Source: Takakia lepidozioides
Taxonomy: Eukaryota > Streptophyta > Takakiopsida > Takakiales > Takakiaceae
Length of the DNA: 64,000 bases
NCBI GenBank assembly: GCA_030704615.1
Contig: CM060731.1
Span: 60,556,756-60,620,755 of the forward strand
Direction of reading: 5' to 3'
The position numbers and the translations under genes are program-made. The notes below the pieces were generated by a model. It was not told the origin of the DNA. It ran no database searches and saw only the letters and a program-made list of their open reading frames with translations. The stretch's first letter is position 1. Every line of letters starts with the position of its first letter. Shown here piece after piece: positions 12,480 to 28,400 of the stretch.

Positions 12480-12772
12480 GGCAGATCCTCCCAACCCAAT
12501 TCTGCAATCGCAATGCCCCGCTCTCAAGAATCAAATGCCCTAGCTTCCTCAAGCAAACCTGCTGGGTTTAGTACAAAAAACCCCGTGATCGACCTGGATG
12601 AAGCAGTTGTATTCATCCACAACAAGACCTACTTTTCTCCGGTTTATCTCCCTGTCTCGCAGTTGTGGGAATGTGGTGAGGCAAGCAACAATCAACAGTG
12701 CACGCAAAACATTCAAGTGATCTGTAGCGTGGGTATCGAAGCCGATTGGGAAAGAGAGAGGGAAGATTTGAG
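12480..12772. promoter_or_regulatory. Shared intergenic region between DPM3 and SBDS
   Basis: The start codons of two divergent housekeeping genes lie 293 bp apart, so both promoters and 5' leaders must fit here or overlap the neighbouring gene. No consensus TATA box stands out. A bidirectional promoter is an inference from spacing alone. Confidence 0.5.
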
Positions 12773-15225
12773 ATGTCGAGGAATGTGAAGCAACCCATAG
12801 GGCAGAAGAGGCTGACCAATGTGGCAGTGGTCCGCTTGCGTAAGACTGGGCTTCGTTTTGAAATCGCATGCTTCAAAAACAAAGCACTCTCCTGGCGCGC
12901 ACGCGTGTAAGCGTTCTCTCCCTCTTTGCCGCTTCAATCTCTAGTCCATTATATCTCCATGCCTCTTCTTTACGTTCCCAAAATTGCTTGCAGCTGTGCT
13001 CCATCCCGTCCGTTATCTCATCGCATCCCCTCGAACCTGCATATGCTGTAAAGCCTGTCCTTACCCTTAGATCTCTACCAATTCGCATGATTGAGCGATC
13101 CTGATTGGTTTCCTCGCTTGAACGGTGCTCCTGTAGACAAATTGTATTAACCTCATAGACTGTCCACGGGGATTAAGTTTGCATCATGTTTCTGAGGAAG
13201 ATTTTGAGATTGTAAAAATTTCACGAGACTCGGTATGCGTATCAAGAACAAATGTCAAGAAAGCTGAATTGCATGAAATGGGGTGGACATGGTTGGGTGA
13301 GTAGAGAGAAGGACATAGACGAAGTTTTGCAGACACATACGGTGTTCTCCAACGTGTCCAAGGGTGTACTGGCCAAGTCGAAAGACCTTATCAAAGCTTT
13401 TGGCACTGACGATGAAGACAAGGTCTGCCTTGAGGTCAGGTTTCTTCCTTCACCTTGTCTGAGTTCAAATTCATGTGGAACTTTGGTGTATGCAATTTCT
13501 CTGCAACCTAATGTGATTGCTGAAGGTTAGAGTGTGTGCCATCCTTTTCGGTACCTGCTACCATGTGAAAGACTTGTGCCCCTGGCTTCTACTGAGGGCA
13601 CATTTCTGACAGAAACCTGCATTCAAACCCTGAATTAGGATGTAACATGTATTCGCAGGAGACTGATGTCTTCGCGATCTGCATGTACAGCCCTTCAAAA
13701 TTTCACCTGCAGGTGACCTTGTCTTCAAAGTACATTTTGAAGAACAAACGGGTTGACATTTATGGGGTGGTGTGAGGTAGATACTGGAGAAAGGGGAGCT
13801 GCAAGTGGCAGACAAAGAGAGGGAGGCACAGCTGTCCAACCAGTTCCGTGATATAGCCACCATTGTGATGGACAAGACAGTGAACCCTGATACAGAGAGG
13901 CCCTACACCATCACCATGATTGAGCGACTCATGCGAGACATTCACTTTGCGGTGGACCCCCACAAAAGTTCCAAGCAACAGGTTGGTGAGATGTATTAAA
14001 ATTGGAGATTGTCTAATTGGACAGCATGCCTTCCTCTTATTCTCACATCCTCTCTGCCGCATTAGAAGTGTAGTACCATCAAGCGTTGTTACAGGGACCT
14101 AATCACTTTGTGGATGCAGGCCTTGGAGCTGATACGAGAACTACAGAAGCAGTTTCCAATTTCTCGAGCTCGTATGAAGCTGAACTTGGTTGTGCCTCTG
14201 GCACACACCACCAGTCTCATGGCCACTTTGGATTCTTGGCATGCACTTGTGGATGCAAAGCATGACACAGACGGGTTTACTTCTGTGGTATAGTTCCTCT
14301 TCAGACTTTTCTGCAAGAATGGATGTGTGAACTCAGCCCCATAAATTAGTACCTTAAGAGGGTTTAAGCTAGTGCAGCCAAAGTGCAGCTTCAGGTGCTT
14401 GTGCAGTTTTTCTTGGGCAGATGATTCCTGGCTTAAAGAATCCATTCACGAGTCGCTCCTTCCTGTTCTTCAAAATTTGTGCCCAGCTACTCTATTCTAG
14501 ACTTTTGTGTAGTGTTGTGAAATGTCCATGGTCACCCATGAGTTAGACCATTTCACCGGTGACCGTGGCTATCTCCATTTCGGTTAGAATGGTTTTGCTG
14601 GATCCATTGATTGATATGTTGACTACTTCCAGAACTGCTTTACCGGATTGCCGTCACAGCAGTAACCTTCTCGCCGTGGTATGTGCAGGTGTGTCAGGTG
14701 GAGCCAGGTCATTTCCGTGAGTGTGATGCACTAGTGAGAGACTTCAATGGGAGGCTTGAGGTCATGTCTATGGCAGTCCAAAGAGAAGGCGAGGGCGAGG
14801 TGGACGAGTTCAATGATGATGATGACTACAATACTGCCCAGGCATCTCACTCCATGGATGATCGTTTGGCTCAAAGGATGACGGATGCAGCAACTGTGTC
14901 AAATGCACCATCCACAATGGCCAGTAGTTTTGATAACTTTGCTAGGAGTGAGACAGAGAGACTACGGCCCAGCGGTGCTGGCAATGCATCGACAAACAGG
15001 GTCGGAGCTGCAGGAAGTGGAGTTGGGGTCAAGGAAAAATCATGCAATACATGTGACATGCAGGTTGGGGATACAAAGCAATATCGGGAGCATTTTAAAA
15101 GTGACTGGCATAAGCATAACCTGAAACGGAAGATGAAGGGTCTGCCTCCCCTCTCTGCCGATGAATGCTTAGCAGACACTGACATCGTGGACCGTGTAAA
15201 TGACTTGAGTGATTACTGCCGCTAA
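12773..15225 (+). CDS. SBDS: SBDS ribosome maturation factor with C-terminal zinc finger
   Basis: Five exons (12773-12906, 13305-13434, 13781-13981, 14120-14287, 14689-15225) splice in frame with GT-AG junctions to 389 residues. The N-terminal domain has [10 protein letters not shown] and [14 protein letters not shown], and the exon 1/2 join gives [21 protein letters not shown], the most conserved part of the family. Domain II follows ([20 protein letters not shown]) and then domain III. SBDS works with the GTPase EFL1 to release eIF6 from the pre-60S subunit in the cytoplasm. Beyond the roughly 250-residue core is an acidic linker and a U1-like C2H2 finger (C330, C333, H346, H352, motif [18 protein letters not shown]), an extension known from plant SBDS. 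The start is the first ATG, 293 bp from divergent DPM3. Codon phases agree at all four junctions. Confidence 0.96.
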
Positions 15226-17147
15226 TTGTAGGGAGTGACCCTGAGACGAGCCACTTAAAGGTGGATTGTGTAAATTTTACAGTGTTCTTTTCTAAGATCA
15301 GTGCATTTAGCACTATTGCTGGAACTGATTTGGTCATATACCCAAGCAACCTGAAGGTGATAAGTTTGACTTAGAACCAGGGCATTTTACTGGCAGGACT
15401 GCTTCCGCATTCTGCAGCCTTATATAGAAGTGATTAGAAGAGTCATGCCTTGGTAGTTGCTAACACTGATCTTCAAACGCATTGCTTAGAGGCTATGAGG
15501 GCAAAACAGGAAGGTGTTATTTACCTGCTCTATTTGCTGATACTAAGAAACACTCTTGGTTATTGACCAGGATGGCCCAAAGCATGTGTCAGCCAGTTTC
15601 GCTAGGCTAGTATGTTGCCGGACAAAGTTTTCACTCAACAAAGTTGATCTGGAGATTAAATGGACAACACCCCACTCTGTTCAATATATTGAGCTGATGA
15701 TTCAATTCTTCTTCTCTAAAGGGTCACTTGCACTTAGAAAGTGCAATTGTTGAACTCTGGAGATCACATTTGCAGGTTGAGGTATCTGCAACAGATAGTA
15801 TAACCCCTGCTTAGAGCAGGGGTTAAGAGTTGAGAGTTAAGACACGCCAAGATTGTGTGGACCTCTACATTTCAGCTACTCTACACATGCAGATAGTGAT
15901 GCCAAGGGTAGGTTTAGTTATGCACACCTGCTAGTGTGCATGTAGGCCATGTTGATTGTCCCACCAAAACCCTACTCTACAGAGATCCTCTCATACATCT
16001 GTACACTGCGATAGTGTCAATGTTGAACTCGGTAAGGTTGGGCACTAGCCTCTGGAATTTCCATAACCAGCCAGCAGTTTCCACATAAAGACAAGGGCAG
16101 GTTTTACAATGACATCCAGCCACAGCTGTGCCCTTTGTACAGGTGCTAGACATACTCCCTCAACTCATTTCAAAGACCGAAACTGCTGACAACCGAAATT
16201 ACTGTTACAACACACCTGCTCAACACTCTTACCTCTGCTTCAGAGCAGGTGTCCAGGGAAGTTGATGCAGCGCTTCCTGGACCTGGGAGGGTATCATGGC
16301 TTCTTCGAAAGGTCATACCATCCATACTAAGGACTTGTCTAAACTGCATCTAAGGAGCTACTTTAGAGCAGCCATTGTAATAGCCAAAAAGCAAAAAATA
16401 CCTCCTACTGCATCAACTTCAATCAACCAGGAGAAACAGGAACACCAACCCAACTCATGGAGTCAAGCCAACATTAGAATCAGGGTCAAAGGCCAGAATA
16501 GACATCAGATCAAGCATGGAGTCTTAGGCATTTTAAATGGCCTTCAAGAAGCCTTTAAGTAAGCATTAGAACATGCTTTTTATCAAAAACCCCATAGTAG
16601 TCTCCCTCATATACATAACAAAAAGAGCAACAAGCAAGTTGGAAAGAACAACGGAACCAAGTCCTTCCATAAAATATGCCAGTTCTGGCAAGGGCCTGAG
16701 AGCTGCAATGGCAAAGAGCTGGACTTCTTAGTCAACAGTCCCACAATCCCAACCAATCCCAGTAAGATACCACCCGAGTGTGGGCAGAGTCCTACAGGTG
16801 CGTCATGTACCCAATGGATATGCGAGAAGGGATGAACCCAGACCTTCAGGCCAGGTCTGAAACGCTATTTCATTTCGACTCCACCAAAACCCCAGACTGA
16901 ACGACCCCCATCTTGATTAGTAAGTTCCCCCGAGCACACATCTGAAACTCTAAGAATATATCGCAATTTGAACCAAAGCTTACCGACCCCCTAGCCAGCA
17001 GCAGATAACGTTTCAGCTCCCCATATCACTAGAGCCCCGGGGTGAAATTGCAACCACCAACCATAACTACCACCCCAAATCAGACTAAATGAGTAGTGCA
17101 TCTCCTACATCCTGCCGCGCCGTGCATGTTGGCGGCACACTTCCATC
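15226..17147. other. Intergenic between convergent SBDS and E2 genes
   Basis: This holds the 3' untranslated regions of both genes. An 11-bp perfect hairpin lies at 15801-15825 (TAACCCCTGCT, loop TAG) and a 10-bp inverted repeat at 16212-16252 (ACACCTGCTC arms). An 88-codon open frame at 16296-16562 has no recognisable domain and is not called. Confidence 0.5.
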
Positions 17148-20082
<2,935 letters not shown>

Positions 20083-23000
20083 GGGCAGCAAGACCTTCCC
20101 AAACCGATCTCACACCACCAAACCCTGGCCTACCAAGACGACGACCAGGCAGTCCCTCACACAGTTTCTCAATCTCTCTTACGTTCCTCCCTGCGCACAC
20201 GGTTTCCTGCAGGCTCTAGATGCGCGCAGGCCGTCAGCAGAGCGCAACCAGCAATGGATCACGCTGGCGATGGCACTCGAGGCGCTCTCTCTGACAAAGC
20301 TCTCGCTCTGCCTGCGTCTGCGAGTTAAAAAAAAGGGAGTGTGCGCCTTCACTCCTTCTCTCCTCCACCCTGCACTCAACTGACGAGCTTCCTTACTCTT
20401 GCCCGCCCGCCCTACCCGACCCGGCCCGGAATCTCCACCTGGCACGCCTTCATTGCTCGCCCCGCATGCCACCCCTTCTACCCCTCTCACTCTCTCTCTT
20501 TCTTGTCCACTTCGGCCCCTTTTCCAGGGAAACGGTCTACGTACAAATTGCCTCCAAAAATACGGGCTCTACAAAAAACAAAACAATATTTAAAAACAAG
20601 AAAAATCCCGGTGTATACTAAAACCCTAGGACCGAGCGCTTCGTGGATGCTTCTCCGCCATCGAAATTTTCAACGGCTCCGATACGCCGACACGGTCTGG
20701 ATGAAAACCAACCCAAAGAATCGGATGAGCCCCCCAAAAATACACCGACCACCTCTCGTATTCCCAGCCAAATTCAGAAAGAAGTCAAGCGGCCGGACCC
20801 TGCCGTAAGTAATTGTTCTGGTGTATGGATTTGAACCCCCGGCCCATCGCCATCGCCCTAACCGCTGGACTATTCGTGTGTCCAGTCGCAACGATTTGTT
20901 TTCTGCCAAAACGTTTCCAGTCATTGCGTCGGCCGTCATCCATCCAAAACAAAAATGGATTAAAATTTTGGGAAATTTTTGTTTTTATTTGTTTTTATCT
21001 TTTTATTTTTTATTTTTCGTAGCTGCGAAAAACGTAGGAACCACCAGTGGCAGCAGCCAAGTTGGATAGGATAATCCACATTGTGGCAACGCCGTGGTTT
21101 GAGGCTCAAATCCTGCTACCATGTCCTGGTGCAATGGTTTCGTGATGATGTACGCTTGCTGGCTTAGCCTAATGGGCCTGAATTCTCCAACAACTAAAAA
21201 ACAAAAACAAATCGATTGGTAATGTCGGACCACTTTTTCAATCATCAATGTGGATGGATGCAAGAGCTTGTGTGATGGATGAATGGAAAAGAGCAGCTGG
21301 GAAGGAGTCCAACCACAAGTGTGCGACACGTAGGCTATGTGGCTGTGTGGGTGACGGCTTGACGGCTGCATGCACAGAAGGAAGAAAAGAGTAGAGCGAT
21401 TTGTAAAAAGCAGAAATTGGGTTCATCCCTTTAAGTTTTGCATCCCACGTTGAATCCGGAGTGCAGGAAAAAACAGGTCGATCACCTGAGAGAGACACTG
21501 TGGACCATCCCATGTACACAATCTCCAAGACTGCTAAATAGGGCTTTGTTTCATAGTGGATCGAGTCATGTGTGTAACGGTTTTAGGATTCTTCGCCATG
21601 TCTGAGCCTACAGGTTGTTCACTCACGGAGGATGCAAGCTGAGTTTCACCCGCCGTGAAAAGGCCTCACAAATTAGGAAAGATTACTTGGTCATACAATG
21701 CATTCTCCCTATAGAGAAACTATCTCAGCTTCGTCATGTATTAAGCTTATAAGTGCACATGAAACTTGCAGCTATTGTGAAAGCTCACATGGCGAGTTCC
21801 CGCAGCAACACAAACAGGTCCACATGAGAAGATGAGGAGAAGATCGCCACACGTTGCAGTCTGGCAAAGCTAAGATCGTAGTTTCCAGTTCATAGCACTG
21901 TTCTTTGTGTTCATATATGTGCGTGAGTACTAGTACTTGTGTACTTGTGAGATGGCAGAATTTCTGTTTCTATTGGAGTGCCAGCAACCAACATTGCGAG
22001 GTTTGACTCCAAACTGCTGATCAGAAGGCTATCTACGTATGCCGGTGCAGCTAAGCACAGTTACTAGTTTTCAGATAGGATTGTTCGCAGTGTCTGCACT
22101 TGTTGCAGACTCGTGCTCGGGGATGCAGTGGTCCTGACATGCAGGCAGACAATCGCAACCCTTCCACGGGATCCAACTGGAAGGGCAAAAATTGTATAGT
22201 TTTAGATTCTTGGTATAAAATTTATGGGTTCCCGCGTCCCTTTCCTGCCCTTTTTGCCACAAAACAATCTGCCGTTGATTTGCACAATTTTGTACGAATT
22301 GTCTCTCTAGACATACATAAGTTGGGTCGGGCCCATGTCTATCTGAGCTTGATAATGGTACCTAAGTGAGTCCAACGGAGTTACGTAATCCATAGCAGCC
22401 ATACCACAGACTGGAGGGGCCACGCGCTTTCTCGTATGCTCAGCATTGCAGACAAAAGCGTGTAGAGATGTGCGTGCACACTGATCTTCCAAAATATCCT
22501 GCTTTTCATAAACATTGAACCCAATTCTCATCCATCTGTGTCTGTGCCTGTCTTTTTGTTTGTGCATAACAAGGTTGATCTTAGGTTCAATCCTCACCTG
22601 TGCCTTCAAGTATCCATTTGCCTCTTGATGGGTTGTGCATTTGAGCATAAGACTTTGTAAATCCATTGGACATTAAACAATCTTTAACCCTATCCCGCTT
22701 CGGAAGATTTAAATTATTTTTATTTTTATTTTCATATTTTAATTAAGAACATGGGATAGAGACGCCCAAGTTGGGTGAGCTTGCATAATTGAAGGGAAAG
22801 AAACAAGGCGTGACATACACTTAGGCCCTGCCATTCACATAGATAAAATAAATAATTTACAATTTGTATATTACATCTGGCTGGCTTATGCAATCAGATC
22901 GCGAAGGATGGGATATTCGTTATTTATAATGATTTTCTATAACCTTATGTCAATTTTAATTTACGGAAAAAATATTTTGTGTAAAGGGTGAGAAAGGATA

Positions 23001-23085
23001 AATTGATATTTTTTTTATTGTTGGTAAAACAATGTACATAATTGTTTTAATGGTCAAAAAGCGATAGCTATAATGTTGGAGCGGA
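20083..23085. other. Promoter side of E2, then gene-free DNA
   Basis: 20083-20600 is C/T-rich and probably holds the E2 leader and promoter. A T-rich run lies at 20975-21020. Open frames are short and unrecognised. AT content rises after 22680, approaching the Helitron remains. Confidence 0.45.
20817..20885 (-). repeat. tRNA-like (SINE head) sequence
   Basis: The minus strand reads AATAGTCCAGCGGTTAGGGC (A-box-like), then CCGGGGGTTCAAATCC (B-box) about 20 bp on. The ends do not pair as an acceptor stem, so this is a tRNA-derived SINE or tRNA relic, not a functional tRNA gene. Confidence 0.5.
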
Positions 23086-23440
23086 TTAATCCTTTGTTGA
23101 AAGAACAAAATGACTAACTTGGTTGGGAAGTTTGAAAGCAAGATAAATTGTTTTGCGATTGGTACAATATGCTTCAGTCGTACCGGATTTGCATGGCTGG
23201 GGTGGCGCATTTATCCATATATTGTCAAGTTGAGAGTCATAGTCTCTAGTACACTCATTGCACGTTATTTGAAATTTACGAATTTTCATGTAGTCTTGAA
23301 GCTGGCATGATAGCTAATTGAGAAGTCTTTTGTAATATATCAACATTGAAATCCCCAATAAATACGGTTGGACAATAGTGCGGTGTTTTTAGAAATGTCT
23401 GTAATGACATTTTGGGAGGTTATAAATTGCAATTACATTT
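23086..23440 (-). pseudogene. Helitron endonuclease, C-terminal fragment
   Basis: Minus-strand frames give ALNVIAIYNLPK, then after a frameshift PTVFIGDFNVDILQKTSQ, then YDSQLDNIWIN and AYCTNRKTIYLAFKLPNQ. GDFNVD is the catalytic strand of exonuclease-endonuclease-phosphatase domains. The final block (SQLDNIW, then the YLAFKLP end) is typical of the endonuclease at the C terminus of Helitron2/Helentron-type transposons. The matching N-terminal half lies at 29150-29363 on the same strand, on the far side of the Ty3 insertion. Frameshifts and stops show it is dead. Confidence 0.75.
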
Positions 23441-23479
23441 AATGCTCTTCAAGAATTTAGATTGAAAGTTGCGGAAATA

Positions 23480-23861
23480 CATTCGGCGCCGTCAAAGTCC
23501 AAAGGGCATGACTTTGTATGCATAAGCACCCCAATCTGTGATGAAAGCTGTTTTTCCTTGGTCTTCTTCTGCCACTTGCACTTGATTATAACCACTGAAA
23601 CCATCCATGAATGAGTACATCTCATGGCCTGCCACAGTGTCTAATACTGCTTCTGTGAATGGCAAAGGGAAAGGATCTTTCTTCGTACAAGCATTCAGCT
23701 TCTTGTAGTTCACACAAACTCTTAGTTTACCATTCTTCTTGGGAACTATAATAATGGGTGACAACCAAGTTGTATACTCTATTGGGTATATAAACTTAGC
23801 CAACTTCTTAATCTCTTCTCCAACCTTCTGTGCGTAGTTGGGATTCATTCTGTACCTCGTC
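23480..23861 (-). pseudogene. Orphan RT fragment of a different Ty3/gypsy family
   Basis: The minus strand encodes RYRMNPNYAQ, FIYPIEYTTWLSPIIIVPKK, NGKLRVCVNYKKLNACTKKD, FMDGFSGYNQVQVAEEDQGK and MPFGL. These are the first RT motifs of a Ty3/gypsy polymerase, but they differ clearly from the chromovirus at 25.5-29.1 kb. It has FMDGFSGYNQV where that family has [12 protein letters not shown]. The fragment stops before the YxDD box, with a frameshift after MPFGL, and is cut by the LTR at 23862. Confidence 0.85.
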
Positions 23862-25454
23862 TGTCGCGCACCTCGCTTCGGTAAGCTCCCCTTCAAGTCA
23901 TAGTTACTCGCTTTGATGCGCGCGCCTAACTCCCAACCTGGCCGCCCGGGCCAACTTGGAGCTTCGGCTGCTCACCGGGACATAACGGTCCCCCCCTTCG
24001 CTTCCCTCTAAACCCTCCACCTAATTGGGACTAGGAGAATTCCCTTTGGTAGATGGCAGTCCGGAACAGCTCCCCACTCTTTGGTCGCTTTCCGGCTCGC
24101 TCGCTTACTCACTAGTTTTTGGTCACCAACGGGCTTGCACCGTTCTCGGGGTTACTACTCCCTATATATACTTCTGTAGCTGTCCGCGGGGGTTCCACAA
24201 CCAGCCATGCCATTTTATGGCGAACCACCACGAAAACCCTCGACTCCCGGTGATGAGTCGCGGTGAGTCTTGGCCCGCTCACCACGGCCCCTATGGACCG
24301 TGATGAGTCCCAGGACTCCCCACGACTCCCACCACGAGGTCTCCGCCCCCATGGTGAGTCCTATGCCACCCCCACTAAGTCCCGCTAAGCTACCACCACC
24401 CCTTGTGGAGCCACCCCCACCGCAACCCGGTGTGCGGGGCTCCACCTAGTGAGCGCCTCCGCTTCCCTGAGTGCCTTGGGCACTCAAGGGTGCTTCAGCC
24501 CCCCATACCTATCGCTGCCGCTGCCCCCACCACAGGGGCAGCCCCTCATGTGTCCCGACCCCCTGCCCTCAAGGCAAAGGGCCGCGACACACACCCCTAC
24601 CAACAGGGAGTCGATGTCCTCATCAACTTGTCCATTTTGTAGAAACGAACATCCAAGTTGTGGCGTCCCACATCAAGGAGTCTGTTTCCGCACCATGGCG
24701 TCCCATGGCAAAGAACCAAACCCCACACTTGATTCCCACTAGCTAGTTCGGCCGACTTCCTCCAAGTCTCGGCCAAGGGTGGAGCCTCTCCAGCTCCACC
24801 CAGTGCACTCTTCTTGGCCTACTTCAAGGCCAAGGAACGATCCTCCCGAGGATCGAATCGCCTTACTGCAACAATATTGCTTGCGATCGCTCATGATGCC
24901 GCTTTTGGCATCACCTTGAGCAAGGGTTCACCTGGAACCCTCTTTGACTAGGAAGATAACCTTGAACCAACCGTGCGCCCCAATCACTACAATTGGGTCC
25001 GCCTTGGAATGCTGGCCTGAGGTACGGGAACACGCCGAAGCCGCACTAAGACTTCGTCCCGAGGCTACACGATTATAGTACGTGAACGGAAGCACGTAGC
25101 TTCCGCGTTAGCCCGCACTACAAGGCAACCCCCTCGGTAGTGCAGTTATAGTACGTGCACGTGCCAGGTGCGCACTAGCACGTGAACTCCCAAAGAAGTC
25201 GCAAGTTTCATTGCCCCTTGGATGGGGGTCACCCGATTTCGGCACTACGCAAACACACGATTAACCCAATTTACCTCTCCCACTTTTATAAGCTAGCATG
25301 CATTCTACACACTAGCCAACCATACCATGCATCACCATTCCAAACAAAATAGGACGCACAACATTTGGAACCCATTTCCTTTATAACAAATTTTTGTACA
25401 ATACAAGTTTTTATAATCGGATTCCTAAGCTAGCTAAGCCGGGCTAAGCATGCA
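23862..25454 (-). repeat. 3' LTR of Ty3/gypsy element A (about 1.59 kb)
   Basis: On the minus strand it begins TGCATGC directly after the polypurine tract (25455-25467) and ends GCGCGACA at 23862. It matches the LTR at 199-1840 in inverse orientation and the one at 40841-42452 in the same orientation. The conserved 11-bp hairpin lies at about 24465-24491. The left flank is the orphan RT fragment. The target duplication cannot be checked because the 5' end of the element is missing. Confidence 0.9.
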
Positions 25455-25488
25455 TTTCCTCCCCCACGCTCCAAGGTTGATGTCCCCA

Positions 25489-28400
25489 TCAACGTTTCTT
25501 CCGCTTTTGAGGTCGCCCTTCGAAAGCTGCAACCGCCTCGGATGCGTTTCCCATTTCTGAGGCACGCACCCAAGATGCCTCCACATGATGATAGCCCTTT
25601 CATTTGACGAGATACTCCGTTTCTCGGTTCTTGAACCTCCTCGACTTAAGTATTGCCTCCACCTCGTACTCAGGTTCATTTTCATGATCCAACAGCATAG
25701 GTGGCGGACGCAACACTTGATGTCGATTCGGACGCGCTTCATCTTTGAAGTAAGGCTTCAAAAGGGAGACATGGAATACTGGGTGCACCTTACTGTTTGT
25801 CGGCAGCTCCAATTCATACACATCCTCATTCATAACCTTCTGAATGCGAAAGGGTCCCGCATATGGAGGTACGAACTTCGGACTCACTTCCGGAGGTAGT
25901 CAGAAATTCTTGATGTTCAACCAGACCTCTGTGCCTGCCTCAAACTTCACTTCCCTCCGCTTCCGATTCGTCTGCCTTTCATACCGTTTCCTAGCTTTGG
26001 CAATGTTGTACTTTGCGAGCTTCATCAAACGCTCGCGTTCTTCGAGTACCGCCGCTACTGCCGGTTCCTCAACGTCCTGGGCGGCCCAACTTGTCGGCAC
26101 CAGAGGTGCTTTTCCATAGACCAATACGAAAGGGGAAACTCCTGTTGCGGAGTGTTCTGTGTTATTATAACAGAACTCTGTCGCGTCTAAGTGTTCCATC
26201 CAGTCCGATTGGTCTGCCGACACGTAATTCCACAAGAATTGCTTCACTACGGAATTCACTCTTTCCGTTTGGCCGTCCGTCGTAGGTCGGAAGGCGATGC
26301 TCATCTTCAGCCTCGTCCCCATCTTCTTCCAAAGTGTCCTCCAAAATTTACTCGTAAACTTTGGATCACGATCCTTCGGGACTCCATGATGCTTTAAGAC
26401 GTGGGCGAAGTAAAGTCGGCCTGTCTCCTGCGCCGTTGCCGTCTCCTTGGTGGGGATGAAATGGCCCATTTTACTGAACCTATCCACCACCACCATGATT
26501 GCATCGAATCCTTTTGACAGCGGCACAGCAGTCATGAAATCCATCGAGACGTTTTCCCAAGTCCCCTCTGGAATCGGCAAGGGTTGTAACAGCCCCGCTT
26601 GCTTTTTGTACTCGCTCCGGTTTTGTTGGCATGTGGTGCATGTCTTGACATACTCCTCTGCCTCATCCCTCAGTTTGGGCCAGAAATACTCTTTCTTCAA
26701 GAGTGCCGCAGTGCGCTTGGCTCCGCCGTGGCCCGCAAGCGGGCTATCATGGCATTCTCTCAAGAGGCTATCCCTGATCCCTCCCTTCGGCACGTAGAGA
26801 CGTTTTTGCTTATACCGGAGCAGTCCATTTTGCAAGTGGAACTGCGATTTAACCCCCATTCTCAAGTCCTGCATCACGGACTTTGCCAGCTCATCCTTCT
26901 GGCAAGCCTTCCGGATCTTCCTTTGGAGCGCCGTCTCGCCCTTGTACACCAACAAGAGCTGCTGCTTTCTACTTAAAGCATCGGCCACCACATTGTCCCG
27001 TCCCGGTTTGTACTGGATATCCACGTCGAACACTGCCAAAGTATCTTGCCACCTAAGTTGTTTTGGGGACAACTTGGGCTGCGTGGCAAAATACTTCACC
27101 GTGACATTGTCCGTGAACACCTTCACTGGGTTGGAACCAACATAGTGGCGCCAGAGCTCAAGGCAATGCACCACCGCCTTCATCTCTTTTTCGTGCGTCG
27201 GCCACCGTCGCTCCACTTCATTCAGTTTCTTACTTTCGTAAGTCACTGGACGTCCATCTTGCATAAGTACACCCCCAATCGCGAAGTCCGATGCATCTGT
27301 ATGAATCTCAAACGAACGATCGAACTCCGGGATTTTCAAGACTGGAGCTTCCGTCATCCGCTGCTTCAATTCAGCAAAAGCTTGGCCACAAAATGTGTTC
27401 CATACCCAGACTTTGGATTTACATAGAAGGTCCGACAGCGGCCCCACGATCTTGGCGAAATTTCTCACATACTTCCGGTAATAAGAGGCGAGTCCTAGGA
27501 AGGATCGCACTCCCGGGACCGAAGTCGGAGGCTCCCAGTCCAAGATCGCCCTCACCTTTCTGTCATCCATTTTGATCCCATCCTGTGTAATCACGTGCCC
27601 CAGGAACTCCACTTTTGTGACCCCGAATTCGCACTTTGAAGCTTTGGCATACAGCTTCCCTTCCCGCAATTTTTGGAACACCCTTTTGAGGTGCTCCAGG
27701 TGCTCCTCCTTTGTTTTCGAGTACACCAAGATGTCGTCGATGTACACGATCACAAAGTCATCCAACCACTCCTGGAAAAGGCTGTTCATCAGCGTGCTAA
27801 ATGTCGCTGGTGCATTGGTGAGCCCAAAAGGCATCACCAAGAACTCATATGAACCATACCTTGTCCTGCACGCGGTCTTCTCCTCATCTCCTTCCGCCAC
27901 CCGAATTTGGTGATAGCCGGAGCGCAAGTCGATCCGGCTAAAATACTTCGCTCCTGCCAACCGATCGAAGAGGTCGTCGATCCTTGGCAAAGGGTACCGG
28001 TTTTTGATAGTCACCTTATTCAGAGCCCTATAATCGACACACATCCGCAGCGTCCCATCCTTCTTGTCTGCAAATAGCACCGGGGCTCCGTAAGGTGACT
28101 TACTCGGCCGGATGTACCCCTTTGACATTAGATCCTTGAGCTGAGTCTTCAGCTCGACCAACTCTCTGTGGCTCAACCGGTAGGGCGCCTTGGCAGGCGG
28201 TTCCGATCCCGGTATCACCTCAATCTTGTGGTCAACTCCTCTTCGCGGTGGCAAGCCGCTTGGTAAATCCTCCGGCATCACATCCTGGTATTTCTCCAAA
28301 ATCCCCTTGATCCAATCTGGGCTCGGCTCCCCATCGCATTCTCCTTTCACTTCTCTAATGTAAAGCAAAAACTGGGGCTCGTGTGCCTCCTCCACGGCCC

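Noticed and set aside
20817-20885. tRNA gene
   Set aside because: A- and B-boxes are present but no acceptor stem or complete cloverleaf forms.
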